The notes under the pieces are model-generated. The model was not told the DNA's origin and made no database searches. It was given only the letters and a program-made list of their open reading frames with translations. The position numbers were made by a program, and so were the translations under genes. This document shows, piece by piece, positions 51,111 to 59,379 of a stretch of 64,000 bases of DNA. The stretch comes from DASPPM01 sp052143835 (GTDB lineage Bacteria > Pseudomonadota > Alphaproteobacteria > JACZXZ01). Positions within the stretch are counted from its first letter, which is position 1; every line of letters starts with the position of its first letter. The stretch is taken from assembly GCA_052143835.1 (NCBI GenBank), contig JBKQRV010000009.1, forward strand, positions 26,784-90,783, written 5' to 3'.

Positions 51111-52187
51111 ATGCAGGATCTGGAAGCGCTCAGGAGCGATCTCTTGCATCAAGTCGAAAGGGCCGCGAGCCTCGCCTCGCTCGAGGAGCTGCGCGTCTCC
51201 GCCCTCGGACGCAAGGGCCGCGTCACAGAGCTGATGAAGGAGCTCGGCAGCCTCGGCGGCGAGGCGCGCAAGGAGGCGGGCCGCACGCTCAATCTCCTGA
51301 AGGACGCGATTGGTGCCGCGATCGAGGCGCGCAAGGCGGCCTTGGCCGAGCTCGAGCTCGAGGCGAGGCTCGCCCTCGAGCGTCTCGACGTGACGCTGCC
51401 TGCGCGTCCCGCGGCCGAGGGGCGCATCCACCCCATCAGCCAGACGATCGACGAGCTTTGCGCAATCTTCGGCGAGATGGGCTTCGCGGTCGCCGAGGGG
51501 CCCGACATCGAGGACGACTTCCACAATTTCACCGCCCTCAACATCCCGCCCGAGCACCCCGCGCGGCAGATGATGGACACCTTCTACCTCAAGGAAAAGC
51601 CCGACGGCACGCGCATGGTGCTGCGCACCCATACCTCGCCCGTGCAGGTGCGCACCATGCAGGCGACCAAGCCGCCCGTCCGCATCATCGCCCCTGGCCG
51701 CACCTACCGCTGCGACAGCGACATGACGCACACGCCCATGTTCCATCAGGTCGAGGGCCTCGTCGTCGACCGCACCACGCACATGGGCCATCTCAAGGGC
51801 TGCCTCATCGAGTTCTGCCGCGCCTATTTCGAGCTGCCCGACGTGCCGGTGCGCTTCCGCCCGAGCCATTTTCCCTTCACCGAGCCCTCGGCCGAGGTCG
51901 ACATCGGCTGCAGCCGCGCCGGCGGCGAGCTCAGGATCGGCGCCGGCCAGGACTGGCTCGAGATTCTCGGCTGCGGCATGGTGCATCCCAAGGTGCTGGA
52001 GATGTGCGGCATCGATTCCGCGGTCTACCAGGGCTTCGCCTTCGGCATGGGGATCGAGCGCATCGCCATGCTCAAATACGGCATCCCCGACTTGCGCACC
52101 TTCTTCGATGCGGATCTGCGCTGGCTTCGGCACTACGGCTTCGTGCCCTTGGACGTGCCGAGCCTCGTCGGAGGGCTCAGCCGATGA
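51111..52187 (+). CDS. pheS: Phenylalanine-tRNA ligase alpha subunit
   Basis: 358 residues. An N-terminal coiled coil (about 1-90) binds tRNA-Phe; the class II catalytic domain has motif 2 (MFHQVEGLVVD) and motif 3 (GFAFGMGIERIAML). It forms the alpha2beta2 enzyme with PheT. The stop overlaps the pheT start by four bases (ATGA, 52184-52187). Confidence 0.96.
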   Translation: MQDLEALRSDLLHQVERAASLASLEELRVSALGRKGRVTELMKELGSLGGEARKEAGRTLNLLKDAIGAAIEARKAALAELELEARLALERLDVTLPARPAAEGRIHPISQTIDELCAIFGEMGFAVAEGPDIEDDFHNFTALNIPPEHPARQMMDTFYLKEKPDGTRMVLRTHTSPVQVRTMQATKPPVRIIAPGRTYRCDSDMTHTPMFHQVEGLVVDRTTHMGHLKGCLIEFCRAYFELPDVPVRFRPSHFPFTEPSAEVDIGCSRAGGELRIGAGQDWLEILGCGMVHPKVLEMCGIDSAVYQGFAFGMGIERIAMLKYGIPDLRTFFDADLRWLRHYGFVPLDVPSLVGGLSR

Positions 52188-54616
52188 AGCTGACGCTCGC
52201 CTGGCTCAAGGATCATCTCGAGACCGGTGCCGCCCTGGGCGAGCTCGCCGAGAAGCTCATCGGCCTCGGCCTCGAGGTCGAGAGCATCGTCGACCGCGCG
52301 AAAGCGTTGGCGCCTTTCACCATCGCCTTCGTGGTCGAGGCCAAGCCGCACCCCAATGCCGACCGGCTCCGCGTCTGCATCGTCGATACGGGGCGTGAGC
52401 GAGTCCAGGTCGTCTGCGGCGCGCCCAACGCGCGCACCGGCATGAAGGGCGTCTTCGCCCCCGTCGGCAGCCACATCCCCGGCACGGCCCTCGACCTCGA
52501 GCGCGGCGTCATCCGCGGCGTCGTGTCGAACGGCATGCTGTGCTCGGAGCGCGAGATGGGCCTCTCGGACGAGCACAGCGGCATCATCGAGCTTCCGGCG
52601 GACGCCCCCTTGGGAGACTCCTTCGCCAAATATCTCGGCCTCGACGATCCGGTGATCGACGTCGCGGTGACGCCCAACCGCGGCGATTGTCTCGGCGTGC
52701 GCGGGATCGCCCGCGATCTCGCCGCGGCGGGCCTGGGACGGCTCAAGGACGACCCGCGTATGGCAGCCGTGCCCGGCGCCTTCAAGAGCCCGATCAAATG
52801 GCGCTTGGCGCTTCCCGAGGATGCCAAGAGCGCCTGCCCCTTCGTCGTCGGCCGCTTCTTCCGCAAGGTGAGGAACGGCGCGAGCCCGCGCTGGCTCCAG
52901 GATCGCCTGCGCGCCATCGGCTTGCGGCCGATCTCGGCCCTCGTCGACATCACCAACTACGTGACCTTCGATCTCGGCCGCCCGCTCCACGTCTTCGATG
53001 CGGACAAGCTCGCGGGCGATCTCACCATGCGGCTCGCGCGCCCGGGCGAGACGCTCGCGGCGCTCAACGGCAAGAGCTACACCCTCGACGACGGCATGAC
53101 CGTGATTGCCGACGCGAAGGCGGTCGCGGGCCTCGGCGGCATCGTGGGCGGGGAAGCGAGCGGCTGCACCGAGGCGACGGAGAACGTCTTCCTCGAGGTG
53201 GCGCTCTTCGATCCGATCCGCACGGCCGTTACCGGGCGCAAGCTCGCCATCGAGTCCGACGCGCGCTACCGCTTCGAGCGCGGCCTCGATCCCACCTCCG
53301 CCGTCTGGGGTGCGGAGGTGGCGGCGCATCTCATCGGCGAGCTCTGCGGCGGAGAGGCGAGCGAGCCGGTGAGCGCGGGTGCGCTGCCCGAGTGGCGGCG
53401 CGCGATCATGCTGCGGCAGGACCGCGTGCTCACGCTCGGCGGCGTCGATATCTCCGTGCCTGAGCAGACGCGCATCTTGACCGCACTCGGCTATGAGATC
53501 GAAGGCCCCCTCACCCCACCCTCTCCCCCTGAAGGGGGAGAGGGCGTAAGCAAAGTGGTGCCGCCGCCGTGGCGCGGCGACGCGACGCGCGAGCCCGACC
53601 TCATCGAGGATATCCTGCGCGTTCACGGCTACGACCGCATCGTGGCCGTCCCGCTCCCGCTCGAGGGCGCGTTGCCGCGGCTCGCCTTGACCGCGAGCCA
53701 GCGCCGCGCGCGCGCGGTCAAGCGCGGGCTCGCCGCGCGCGGCCTCATGGAGGCGGTGACCTGGTCGTTCGCGAATTCGCAGCAAGCAGCACTTTTCGGC
53801 GGCGGCAACCCGGCATTGGCGCTTGCCAACCCGATCTCGAGCGATCTCGACGTGATGCGGCCCTCGATCCTGCCCAACTTGATCGCCGCCGCCGGGCGCA
53901 ATGCCGACCGCGGGCTCAAGGACCTCGCCCTCTTCGAGGTCGGCCCGCAATACGCCGACGATACGCCCAAAGGCCAGGCGCTCGTCGCGGCCGGCGTGCG
54001 CGCCGGTCTCGCCTCCCCGCGCCATTGGGCGGCAGCCACGCGCGAGGTCGACGCCTTCGATGCCAAGGCGGACGCGCTCGCCGCGATCGCGGAGGCGGGC
54101 GGGTCCGCGGAGCCGCAGGTCACCATGGATGCGCCCCCCTGGTACCATCCCGGCCGCGCCGGCACGCTGCGCCTCGGCGCCAACGTGCTTGCCGCCTTCG
54201 GCGTGCTGCATCCCAAGGTGCTGCGGCGAATGGACGTGAAGGGCCCCATGGTCGCCTTCGAGGTCTTCCTCGACCGCATCCCGCAGCCGCGCGCGAAAGC
54301 GGGCAAGATGCGCCCGCTCTTCAAGCCCTCGCCTTTCCAGCCGGTCGAGCGCGACTTCGCCTTCGTCGTCGACGCCGGGGTCGAGGCCGAGAGGTTGGTG
54401 CGCGCCGCCAGGGGGGCAGACAAGGCGTTGATCACGGAGGTCGGCGTGTTCGACGTCTATCAAGGGTCCAACCTGTCGCCCGGCAAGAAGTCGCTCGCCT
54501 TGAGCGTGCGCCTTCAGCCCGTCGAGCGCACCTTGACCGAGGAGGAGATCGACGCGGTCGGCAAGCGGATCGTCGCCGCCGTCGCCAAGGCGACGGGTGG
54601 GGTCCTGCGCAGCTGA
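52184..54616 (+). CDS. pheT: Phenylalanine-tRNA ligase beta subunit with an in-frame palindromic insert
   Basis: 810 residues. In order: the EMAP-II/tRNA-binding domain (about 40-150), B3/B4 editing domains, the B5 domain, a catalytic-like core, and the C-terminal ferredoxin-fold anticodon-binding domain (FKPSPFQPVERDFAFVVD onward). In B5, between GYEIE and SKVVPPPWRGD, about residues 442-453 (GPLTPPSPPEGGEG) are encoded by a palindromic repeat (53507-53544). Other PheT proteins have a short loop there, so this is probably a surface-loop insertion that keeps the frame. Confidence 0.95.
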   Translation: MKLTLAWLKDHLETGAALGELAEKLIGLGLEVESIVDRAKALAPFTIAFVVEAKPHPNADRLRVCIVDTGRERVQVVCGAPNARTGMKGVFAPVGSHIPGTALDLERGVIRGVVSNGMLCSEREMGLSDEHSGIIELPADAPLGDSFAKYLGLDDPVIDVAVTPNRGDCLGVRGIARDLAAAGLGRLKDDPRMAAVPGAFKSPIKWRLALPEDAKSACPFVVGRFFRKVRNGASPRWLQDRLRAIGLRPISALVDITNYVTFDLGRPLHVFDADKLAGDLTMRLARPGETLAALNGKSYTLDDGMTVIADAKAVAGLGGIVGGEASGCTEATENVFLEVALFDPIRTAVTGRKLAIESDARYRFERGLDPTSAVWGAEVAAHLIGELCGGEASEPVSAGALPEWRRAIMLRQDRVLTLGGVDISVPEQTRILTALGYEIEGPLTPPSPPEGGEGVSKVVPPPWRGDATREPDLIEDILRVHGYDRIVAVPLPLEGALPRLALTASQRRARAVKRGLAARGLMEAVTWSFANSQQAALFGGGNPALALANPISSDLDVMRPSILPNLIAAAGRNADRGLKDLALFEVGPQYADDTPKGQALVAAGVRAGLASPRHWAAATREVDAFDAKADALAAIAEAGGSAEPQVTMDAPPWYHPGRAGTLRLGANVLAAFGVLHPKVLRRMDVKGPMVAFEVFLDRIPQPRAKAGKMRPLFKPSPFQPVERDFAFVVDAGVEAERLVRAARGADKALITEVGVFDVYQGSNLSPGKKSLALSVRLQPVERTLTEEEIDAVGKRIVAAVAKATGGVLRS
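53507..53544. repeat. Palindromic repeat element inside pheT
   Basis: The element reads CCCTCACCCCA and then a perfect 12-base stem, CCCTCTCCCCCT (53519-53530) with AGGGGGAGAGGG (53533-53544), around two bases. The CCCTCTCCC stem and adjoining features match the intergenic element at 50227-50286. The host frame reads through it without a stop, giving PLTPPSPPEGGEG. Confidence 0.8.
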
Positions 54617-54626
54617 AAGCTTTTTC

Positions 54627-54704
54627 ACCACGGAGACACGGAGGTCACGGAGAAGAAGCAAAAATTGTTTCTTATCTTCTCCGTGACCTCCGTGTCTCCG
54701 TGGT
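54627..54704 (+). repeat. 29-bp perfect inverted repeat between pheT and lepA
   Basis: Arms at 54627-54655 and 54676-54704, each beginning or ending ACCACGGAGACACGGAGG or its complement, are perfect over 29 bases, with a 20-base AT-rich loop. It fills the 103-base gap between pheT and lepA and would form a very strong RNA hairpin just before the lepA start. Dispersed elements of this CACGGAG type are known in many bacteria. It may act as a terminator for pheST or as a roadblock before lepA. Confidence 0.85.
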
Positions 54705-54719
54705 AAATACCTAATTCCC

Positions 54720-56519
54720 ATGACCGATCTCGCCCACATCCGCAACTTCGCGATCATCGCGCACATCGACCACGGCAAGTCGACGCTTGCCGACCGCCTC
54801 ATTCAACGCTGCGGCGGCGTTGCGGAGCGCGACTTCCGCGACCAGCTGCTCGACAGCATGGACATCGAGCGCGAGCGCGGTATCACCATCAAGGCGCAGA
54901 CCGTGCGTCTCGTCTACCAGGCGAGGAGCGGCGAGACTTACGAGCTCAACCTCATGGACACGCCCGGCCATGTCGATTTCACCTACGAGGTGAGCCGCTC
55001 GCTCGCGGCGTGCGAGGGCTCGATCCTGGTCGTCGACGCGAGTCAAGGGGTCGAAGCGCAGACGCTGGCGAACGCCTATCTCGCGGTCGATGCCGGCCAC
55101 GAGATCGTGCCCGTGCTCAACAAGATCGACCTGCCGGCGGCCGAGCCCGAGCGGGCGCGCCAGCAGATCGAGGAGGTGATCGGCCTCGATGCCTCGCGCG
55201 CCGTGCTGGCTTCGGCCAAGACCGGCCAGGGCATCGACGACGTGCTCGAGGCGCTCGTCGAGCGTCTGCCGGCACCCGAGGGCGACGGCAAGGCGCCGCT
55301 CAAGGCGCTCCTCGTCGACAGCTGGTTCGACGCCTATCTCGGCGTCGTCATCCTCGTGCGCATCAAGGACGGGGTCTTGCGCAAGGCCCAGAAGCTCAGG
55401 ATGTGGGCGACCGGGGCCGTCCACGAGGTCGACCGCGTCGGCATCTTCACGCCCAAGATGGAGACCGTGGCCGAGCTCGGCCCCGGCGAGATCGGCTTCA
55501 TCACGGCGGGCATCAAGTCGGTCGCCGACTGCCGCATCGGCGACACGCTGACCGAGGACCGGCGGCCATGTGCTGTGCCCTTGCCCGGCTTCAAGCCGAG
55601 CGTGCCCGTCGTCTTCTGCGGCCTCTTCCCCCTCGATACGGCGGACTTCGAGCAGCTGCGCGACAGCCTCGCCAAGCTGCGCCTCAATGACGCGAGCTTC
55701 CATTACGAGCCCGAGACCTCAGCCGCCTTGGGCTTCGGCTTCCGCTGCGGCTTCTTGGGCCTCCTCCACATGGAGATCATCGAGGAGCGCCTCCATCGCG
55801 AGTTCGACCTCGAGCTCATCGCCACTGCGCCGAGTGTGGTCTACCGCATCCGCCTCACGAACGGCGAGACGCTCGAGCTGCACAATCCCGCCGACATGCC
55901 GGACCCGGTGCGCATCGACCATATCGAGGAGCCGTGGATCCGCGCGACCATCCTGCTGCCCGACGAGTATCTCGGCACCGTGCTCAGCCTCTGCACCGAG
56001 CGGCGCGGCGAGCAGGTCGACCTCACCTATGCGGGCAGCCGCGCCATGCTGGTCTATCGCCTGCCCTTGAATGAGGTGGTCTACGATTTCTACGACCGCT
56101 TGAAGTCGCTCTCCCGCGGCTACGCCAGCTTCGACTATCACATCGAGGGCTACCGCGAGGGCGACCTCGTCAAGCTCGCCATCCTGGTGAACGGCGATCC
56201 CGTCGACGCCCTCGCCATCATCGTGCACAGGAGCCGCGCCGAGCAACGCGGGCGGCTCCTCTGCGAGCGCCTCAAGGAGCTCATTCCGCGGCAGCTCTTC
56301 AAGATCGCGATCCAGGCGGCGATCGGGGGGCGCATCATTGCGCGCGAGACCGTCTCGGCTTTGCGCAAGGACGTGACCGCCAAGTGCTACGGCGGCGACA
56401 TCACGCGCAAGCGCAAGCTCCTGGACAAGCAGAAGGAGGGCAAGAAGCGCATGCGCCAGTTCGGCAAGGTCGAGATTCCCCAGTCCGCCTTTCTCGCCGC
56501 CCTCAAGATGGGGGACTGA
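54720..56519 (+). CDS. lepA: Elongation factor 4 (LepA)
   Basis: 599 residues. Ribosomal GTPase that promotes back-translocation. The G1 motif AHIDHGKST is at 14-22, RGITIKAQT is switch I, DTPGHVDF is G3 and NKIDLP is G4. The LepA-specific C-terminal domain ends with KKRMRQFGKVEIPQ. Only 15 bases separate the hairpin from the ATG, and no strong Shine-Dalgarno is visible in that gap. Confidence 0.96.
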   Translation: MTDLAHIRNFAIIAHIDHGKSTLADRLIQRCGGVAERDFRDQLLDSMDIERERGITIKAQTVRLVYQARSGETYELNLMDTPGHVDFTYEVSRSLAACEGSILVVDASQGVEAQTLANAYLAVDAGHEIVPVLNKIDLPAAEPERARQQIEEVIGLDASRAVLASAKTGQGIDDVLEALVERLPAPEGDGKAPLKALLVDSWFDAYLGVVILVRIKDGVLRKAQKLRMWATGAVHEVDRVGIFTPKMETVAELGPGEIGFITAGIKSVADCRIGDTLTEDRRPCAVPLPGFKPSVPVVFCGLFPLDTADFEQLRDSLAKLRLNDASFHYEPETSAALGFGFRCGFLGLLHMEIIEERLHREFDLELIATAPSVVYRIRLTNGETLELHNPADMPDPVRIDHIEEPWIRATILLPDEYLGTVLSLCTERRGEQVDLTYAGSRAMLVYRLPLNEVVYDFYDRLKSLSRGYASFDYHIEGYREGDLVKLAILVNGDPVDALAIIVHRSRAEQRGRLLCERLKELIPRQLFKIAIQAAIGGRIIARETVSALRKDVTAKCYGGDITRKRKLLDKQKEGKKRMRQFGKVEIPQSAFLAALKMGD

Positions 56520-56535
56520 GTGCCGACGACGTCCG

Positions 56536-56859
56536 TCATCTGGACAGCGTGCGCTTCCTCCGCCGGCGCTTGCGGCGCAGGACGACGATGAGGAGGCCGG
56601 GCAGGCCGAGCACGAGCCATGCCGGGAGGAGAAGTAAGGGCCGCAAGAGGTCGTCCCACAGCGCCGGCAGGATGTGACGCTGCACGACGGCCTGGAGGAG
56701 GTTGAGGCTGCTCGGGCTCAAGCGGTACCAAAGCTCGCCCGTGGCGATGATGTGATAGCTGCCCTTATCGAGCCAACGGTAGGTCTCGTCCGCGGCGACG
56801 AGGAGGGCCGAGAGGATCAAGACCCAGCCGAGGATGCCAAGGATGCGTCGCAATACCAC
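56536..56859 (-). CDS. Small predicted membrane protein
   Basis: 107 residues from a GTG at 56859 (MVLRRILGILGWVLILSALLVAAD). Two hydrophobic segments, about residues 5-23 and 70-94, are separated by a hydrophilic region with WLDKGSYHIIATGELWYRL; a basic RKRRRRKR tail suggests N-in, C-in topology. No family is recognised. It converges with lepA, ending 17 bases from it. The exact start is uncertain, since the frame is open for another 29 codons. Confidence 0.65.
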   Translation of the reverse strand: MVLRRILGILGWVLILSALLVAADETYRWLDKGSYHIIATGELWYRLSPSSLNLLQAVVQRHILPALWDDLLRPLLLLPAWLVLGLPGLLIVVLRRKRRRRKRTLSR

Positions 56860-57053
56860 GCGGCCCGTCCATCTGAGAGGCGGGGGCGTCGCCCGCTGAA
56901 GCGGACGACCGGCCCATAATCTGACCCCTGCCAAGAGGGGTGGCAATCGAAATTCCCGGCCTCCGGCCGATCATCGGGCCGCGCCGCCGGTCGAGGGGCA
57001 GAGCCTGGTTTCTTGGCTGGGCGCGGGGCGCCTGCTATGGTGGCGCCCTTTTT

Positions 57054-57143
57054 GGAGGGATGGCCGAGTGGCTTAAGGCGCACGCTTGGAAAGCGTGTTT
57101 AGGGGAAACCCTAACGTGGGTTCGAATCCCACTCCCTCCGCCA
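57054..57143 (+). tRNA. tRNA-Ser (GGA anticodon)
   Basis: A 90-base class II tRNA. Acceptor GGAGGGA pairs with TCCCTCC, the anticodon loop has GGA in its centre, a long variable arm with TAGGGGAAACCCTA is present, and CCA is encoded. It marks the left edge of the accessory region. Confidence 0.96.
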
Positions 57144-57149
57144 AAGCCG

Positions 57150-58298
57150 CTAGGTTGCGCCCGGCTGACCGATGCTCGCGAGTCGCTCGAGGAAGCGCTG
57201 CTTCAACGCATGTCGTTCGCGGATCGCCCGCAGGCGCTGGGCGAAGTCCTGCGCGGTGCCGCGCTCATCGGCAAGCGCCCGAAGATCTGAGAGCAGGCTC
57301 GCCGCCTTGTCGTAGCCGGCCGGATTTCGCCGCTCGATCTCAGCCTCGACCTCGCGCCAGACGCCTTCGCCCCGTCGCGCGATCGCATCGAGCCGCGCCC
57401 GGCGCGCTTTCTCGGCCGCTCGTACCTGGCGTTTCCGATCGGCGGCTTCCTTCTCGGCCGCGGCGCGCTCGCGGGCGAGGCCGATCGCACGGGCGCGCGC
57501 ACGAAGTTCGCCCACGGTCCGCGCGGCGGCGGGTGCGGCGCCGGCCTCGGCCGCCAGGCGGTCTCGGACCTCGGCCCGGAGCTCAGACGCGACATGGGGA
57601 TCGCCATCGAATAGCCGCGCCAGCAGGCCAGTCTTCTCGCGATCGGTCAGCGCCGAAATGATCCTCTGGACGGCGCTCGAGGACGCGGCGCTCGGCATCG
57701 CGGCGGGGGAGCGCTCGGTGGCCGCTTGGACGAGATCGGGGTCGAGGCCGAAGAACTCGGTGAAGGCGTCGAGCGCCGGCGTCGGCGGTCCGATCCCGGG
57801 CATCGGCTCCGCCTCGTCCGGCTCGAGCGCATCGGCCTCGACCGCCGTCAGCCAGAGGAGATAGAAGAGCCGCAGGTCGCCCGAAAGCATGTCGGCGCGG
57901 AGCGGCGCGAGTGCCGCGAGCCAGCCCGAGCCGTCGTCCCAATCCTCAGATTCGACCTCATCGCGCACGATGTCGAGGACCACGTTCTCGCCCGCGGCCC
58001 GGAGCTCGGCGCCATCGACCTTGCCGAGGAAGCCGTCGAGAATACGCCGGTCGACCAGCCGCTTCGGCAGCCGGATCATAAGCCGGCGCGTGCCCCAGTT
58101 CGCCAGATAGAGATGAAGATCGAACCAGCGCTCCATGAGCTTCGCCGGATCACCCTTGAAGTCACCCCAATCGTACGAGTTAGTGAAGCTCGTGGCCGTA
58201 ATCCGCGCCCGCGTCGACAAGGCCCGAAGCGCCTCGCGGTCCGTCTCGCCGAGCGGGCGGTCGATCGCCTGGAATTCGTAGTACTGGTACTCGCTCAT
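57150..58298 (-). CDS. Uncharacterised protein of 382 residues
   Basis: Start is the ATG at 58298 (MSEYQYYEFQAIDRPLGETD). The N-terminal third has a compact, Trp- and Tyr-rich region (FTNSYDWGDFKGDPAKLMERWFDLHLYLANWGTRRLMIRLPK), an acidic central part (VESEDWDDGSGWL), and the C-terminal 130 residues are strongly charged and helical, a likely coiled coil. Proteins with this start are known from several bacteria without an assigned function, as far as I recall. No catalytic motif is evident. The convergent tRNA-Ser ends six bases away. Confidence 0.7.
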   Translation of the reverse strand: MSEYQYYEFQAIDRPLGETDREALRALSTRARITATSFTNSYDWGDFKGDPAKLMERWFDLHLYLANWGTRRLMIRLPKRLVDRRILDGFLGKVDGAELRAAGENVVLDIVRDEVESEDWDDGSGWLAALAPLRADMLSGDLRLFYLLWLTAVEADALEPDEAEPMPGIGPPTPALDAFTEFFGLDPDLVQAATERSPAAMPSAASSSAVQRIISALTDREKTGLLARLFDGDPHVASELRAEVRDRLAAEAGAAPAAARTVGELRARARAIGLARERAAAEKEAADRKRQVRAAEKARRARLDAIARRGEGVWREVEAEIERRNPAGYDKAASLLSDLRALADERGTAQDFAQRLRAIRERHALKQRFLERLASIGQPGAT

Positions 58299-58362
58299 GG
58301 CTGCCTCGGGCGCGGCCGCATCGACGGCGAAAATTGCTCCAAAGGGAACCCGGTTGCTCCGA

Positions 58363-58773
58363 TCAGTTCGGATGCAGAATACCGTCCGTTTCGAGAATTT
58401 GTAGGGCCTCGACGAGCGTAACGCCGGCATGGAGCCGCCACCATCGGCCCGTATGCCGCATCCAATAGATATCGAATCGGTCCGGCCCAACGCGGTCGAT
58501 GCGAGCGAAGGGCGCATCGAATTCTTCGCCACGATTGTGCTCCATGCCCGAGCGGTAGCGCTGCATGAAGCGATATCGCCCCCCTGCCCACGCGCCGCGG
58601 ATGTCGACCACGTAGTTCCATTCGCTCGGCACGATCTCGGGGAGGAAGCGCGGCTTCAAGACATTGCGAATGAAGGCCTCGCAAGCGCCGACAATCGCTC
58701 GCTTCTCCGCCTCTCCCGGCGGTACCCTCCGGGCCGCGCCAGCAGTCCATGTTCCGTGTCTCTTTCTAGCCAT
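58363..58773 (-). CDS. Uncharacterised protein of 136 residues
   Basis: A basic N-terminus is followed by a mixed alpha/beta core with FIRNVLKPRFLPEIVPSEWNYVVDIRG and MRHTGRWWRLHAGVTLVEALQIL. The KPRFLPEI and RFDIYWMRHTG segments recall a small uncharacterised family found beside defence-like or mobile genes; this is a tentative recollection. It ends 64 bases before the 382-residue gene on the same strand, so the two may be co-transcribed. Confidence 0.6.
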   Translation of the reverse strand: MARKRHGTWTAGAARRVPPGEAEKRAIVGACEAFIRNVLKPRFLPEIVPSEWNYVVDIRGAWAGGRYRFMQRYRSGMEHNRGEEFDAPFARIDRVGPDRFDIYWMRHTGRWWRLHAGVTLVEALQILETDGILHPN

Positions 58774-58829
58774 ATCTTTGGTCCGCGGCCGCTATTTCTA
58801 GCCTTTGTGCGAGGTACCTGTGTAGCATC

Positions 58830-59009
58830 GTGGCGCTGACGAGCTACGCCGATCATCGCGTGTGGCAGGACGTGTACCACGCGGCCACGCCGGTGCCGAA
58901 GGAAGCCTACATCAAGATCACCTTGCGCGACGCGGCGCCGCTCCCGGCGGTCGTTAACCTGTTCCGGCTCCTCGACAAGCCCCCGGAGCTGTTGAAGGGC
59001 CTCCTTTGA
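58830..59009 (+). pseudogene. Remnant of an MqsR-family toxin gene
   Basis: A 59-codon frame from a GTG reads SYADHRVWQDVYHA..VPKEAYIKITLRD, which matches the C-terminal part of MqsR-type mRNA interferases (typically DHRVWQDVYH...YIKLTL). The N-terminal part is missing, and after PAVV the last residues (NLFRLLDKPPELLKGLL) no longer fit the toxin, suggesting a deletion or a fusion with other sequence. No MqsA antitoxin is seen. Confidence 0.6.
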
Positions 59010-59095
59010 CGAAGTTGCGGCTCGGGCAAAATTTTTTGCAAGCCCAAGGCACCGCAAACGCGGGTAGCCAGATAAAACGGCCTCAGGCTTGCTTT

Positions 59096-59147
59096 CGCAT
59101 GACCGCCTCCTTACTCTTACATGTAAGAGTAAGGAGGCGGTCATGCG
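59096..59147. promoter_or_regulatory. 52-bp perfect palindrome over the vapB ribosome-binding site and start
   Basis: Both 26-base halves are perfect reverse complements. The centre is TTACATGTAA (59117-59126). Each half contains TAAGGAGGCGG and then ATG in its own direction. On the plus strand this ATG (59143) starts vapB; on the minus strand the mirror ATG (59100) gives a frame of only five codons. A site this long and symmetric is a strong candidate for the VapB operator. If transcribed from upstream, it would hide the start in a hairpin. Confidence 0.8.
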
Positions 59148-59379
59148 CATCACATCCAAGGGACAGGTAACCATCCCGGCCGAAATCCGCGAGCGGGCGG
59201 GTCTTCTCCCGCACACAGAAGTTGATTTCAAATTCGACGGCAAGGTCGTGCGGATCATCCGCGCCGCTGGCCGGAACAAGGACGGCCGAGGGGCTCGCCT
59301 GATCGCGCATTTACGGGGACGTGGGGATATCGCCATGAGCACCGATGCCATCATGGCGCTGACCCGTGACGATGAATGA
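59143..59379 (+). CDS. vapB: AbrB-family antitoxin of a VapBC pair
   Basis: 78 residues. The N-terminal SpoVT/AbrB swapped-hairpin DNA-binding domain is MRITSKGQVTIPAEIRERAGLLPHTEVDF; the C-terminal tail (about 45-78) should wrap the toxin. The start ATG lies inside the 52-bp palindrome, with GGAGG seven bases upstream. Its stop overlaps the vapC start by four bases, giving coupled synthesis. Confidence 0.92.
   Translation: MRITSKGQVTIPAEIRERAGLLPHTEVDFKFDGKVVRIIRAAGRNKDGRGARLIAHLRGRGDIAMSTDAIMALTRDDE

Noticed and set aside
53507..53544. The repeat in pheT as a frameshift or pseudogene signal
   Set aside because: The frame is intact across the element and all PheT domains continue after it, so the gene is probably functional.
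57054..57143. Possible phage or island attachment site at the 3' end of tRNA-Ser
   Set aside because: The T-arm and acceptor end are not repeated within the next few kilobases as far as I can read, and no integrase gene is present.
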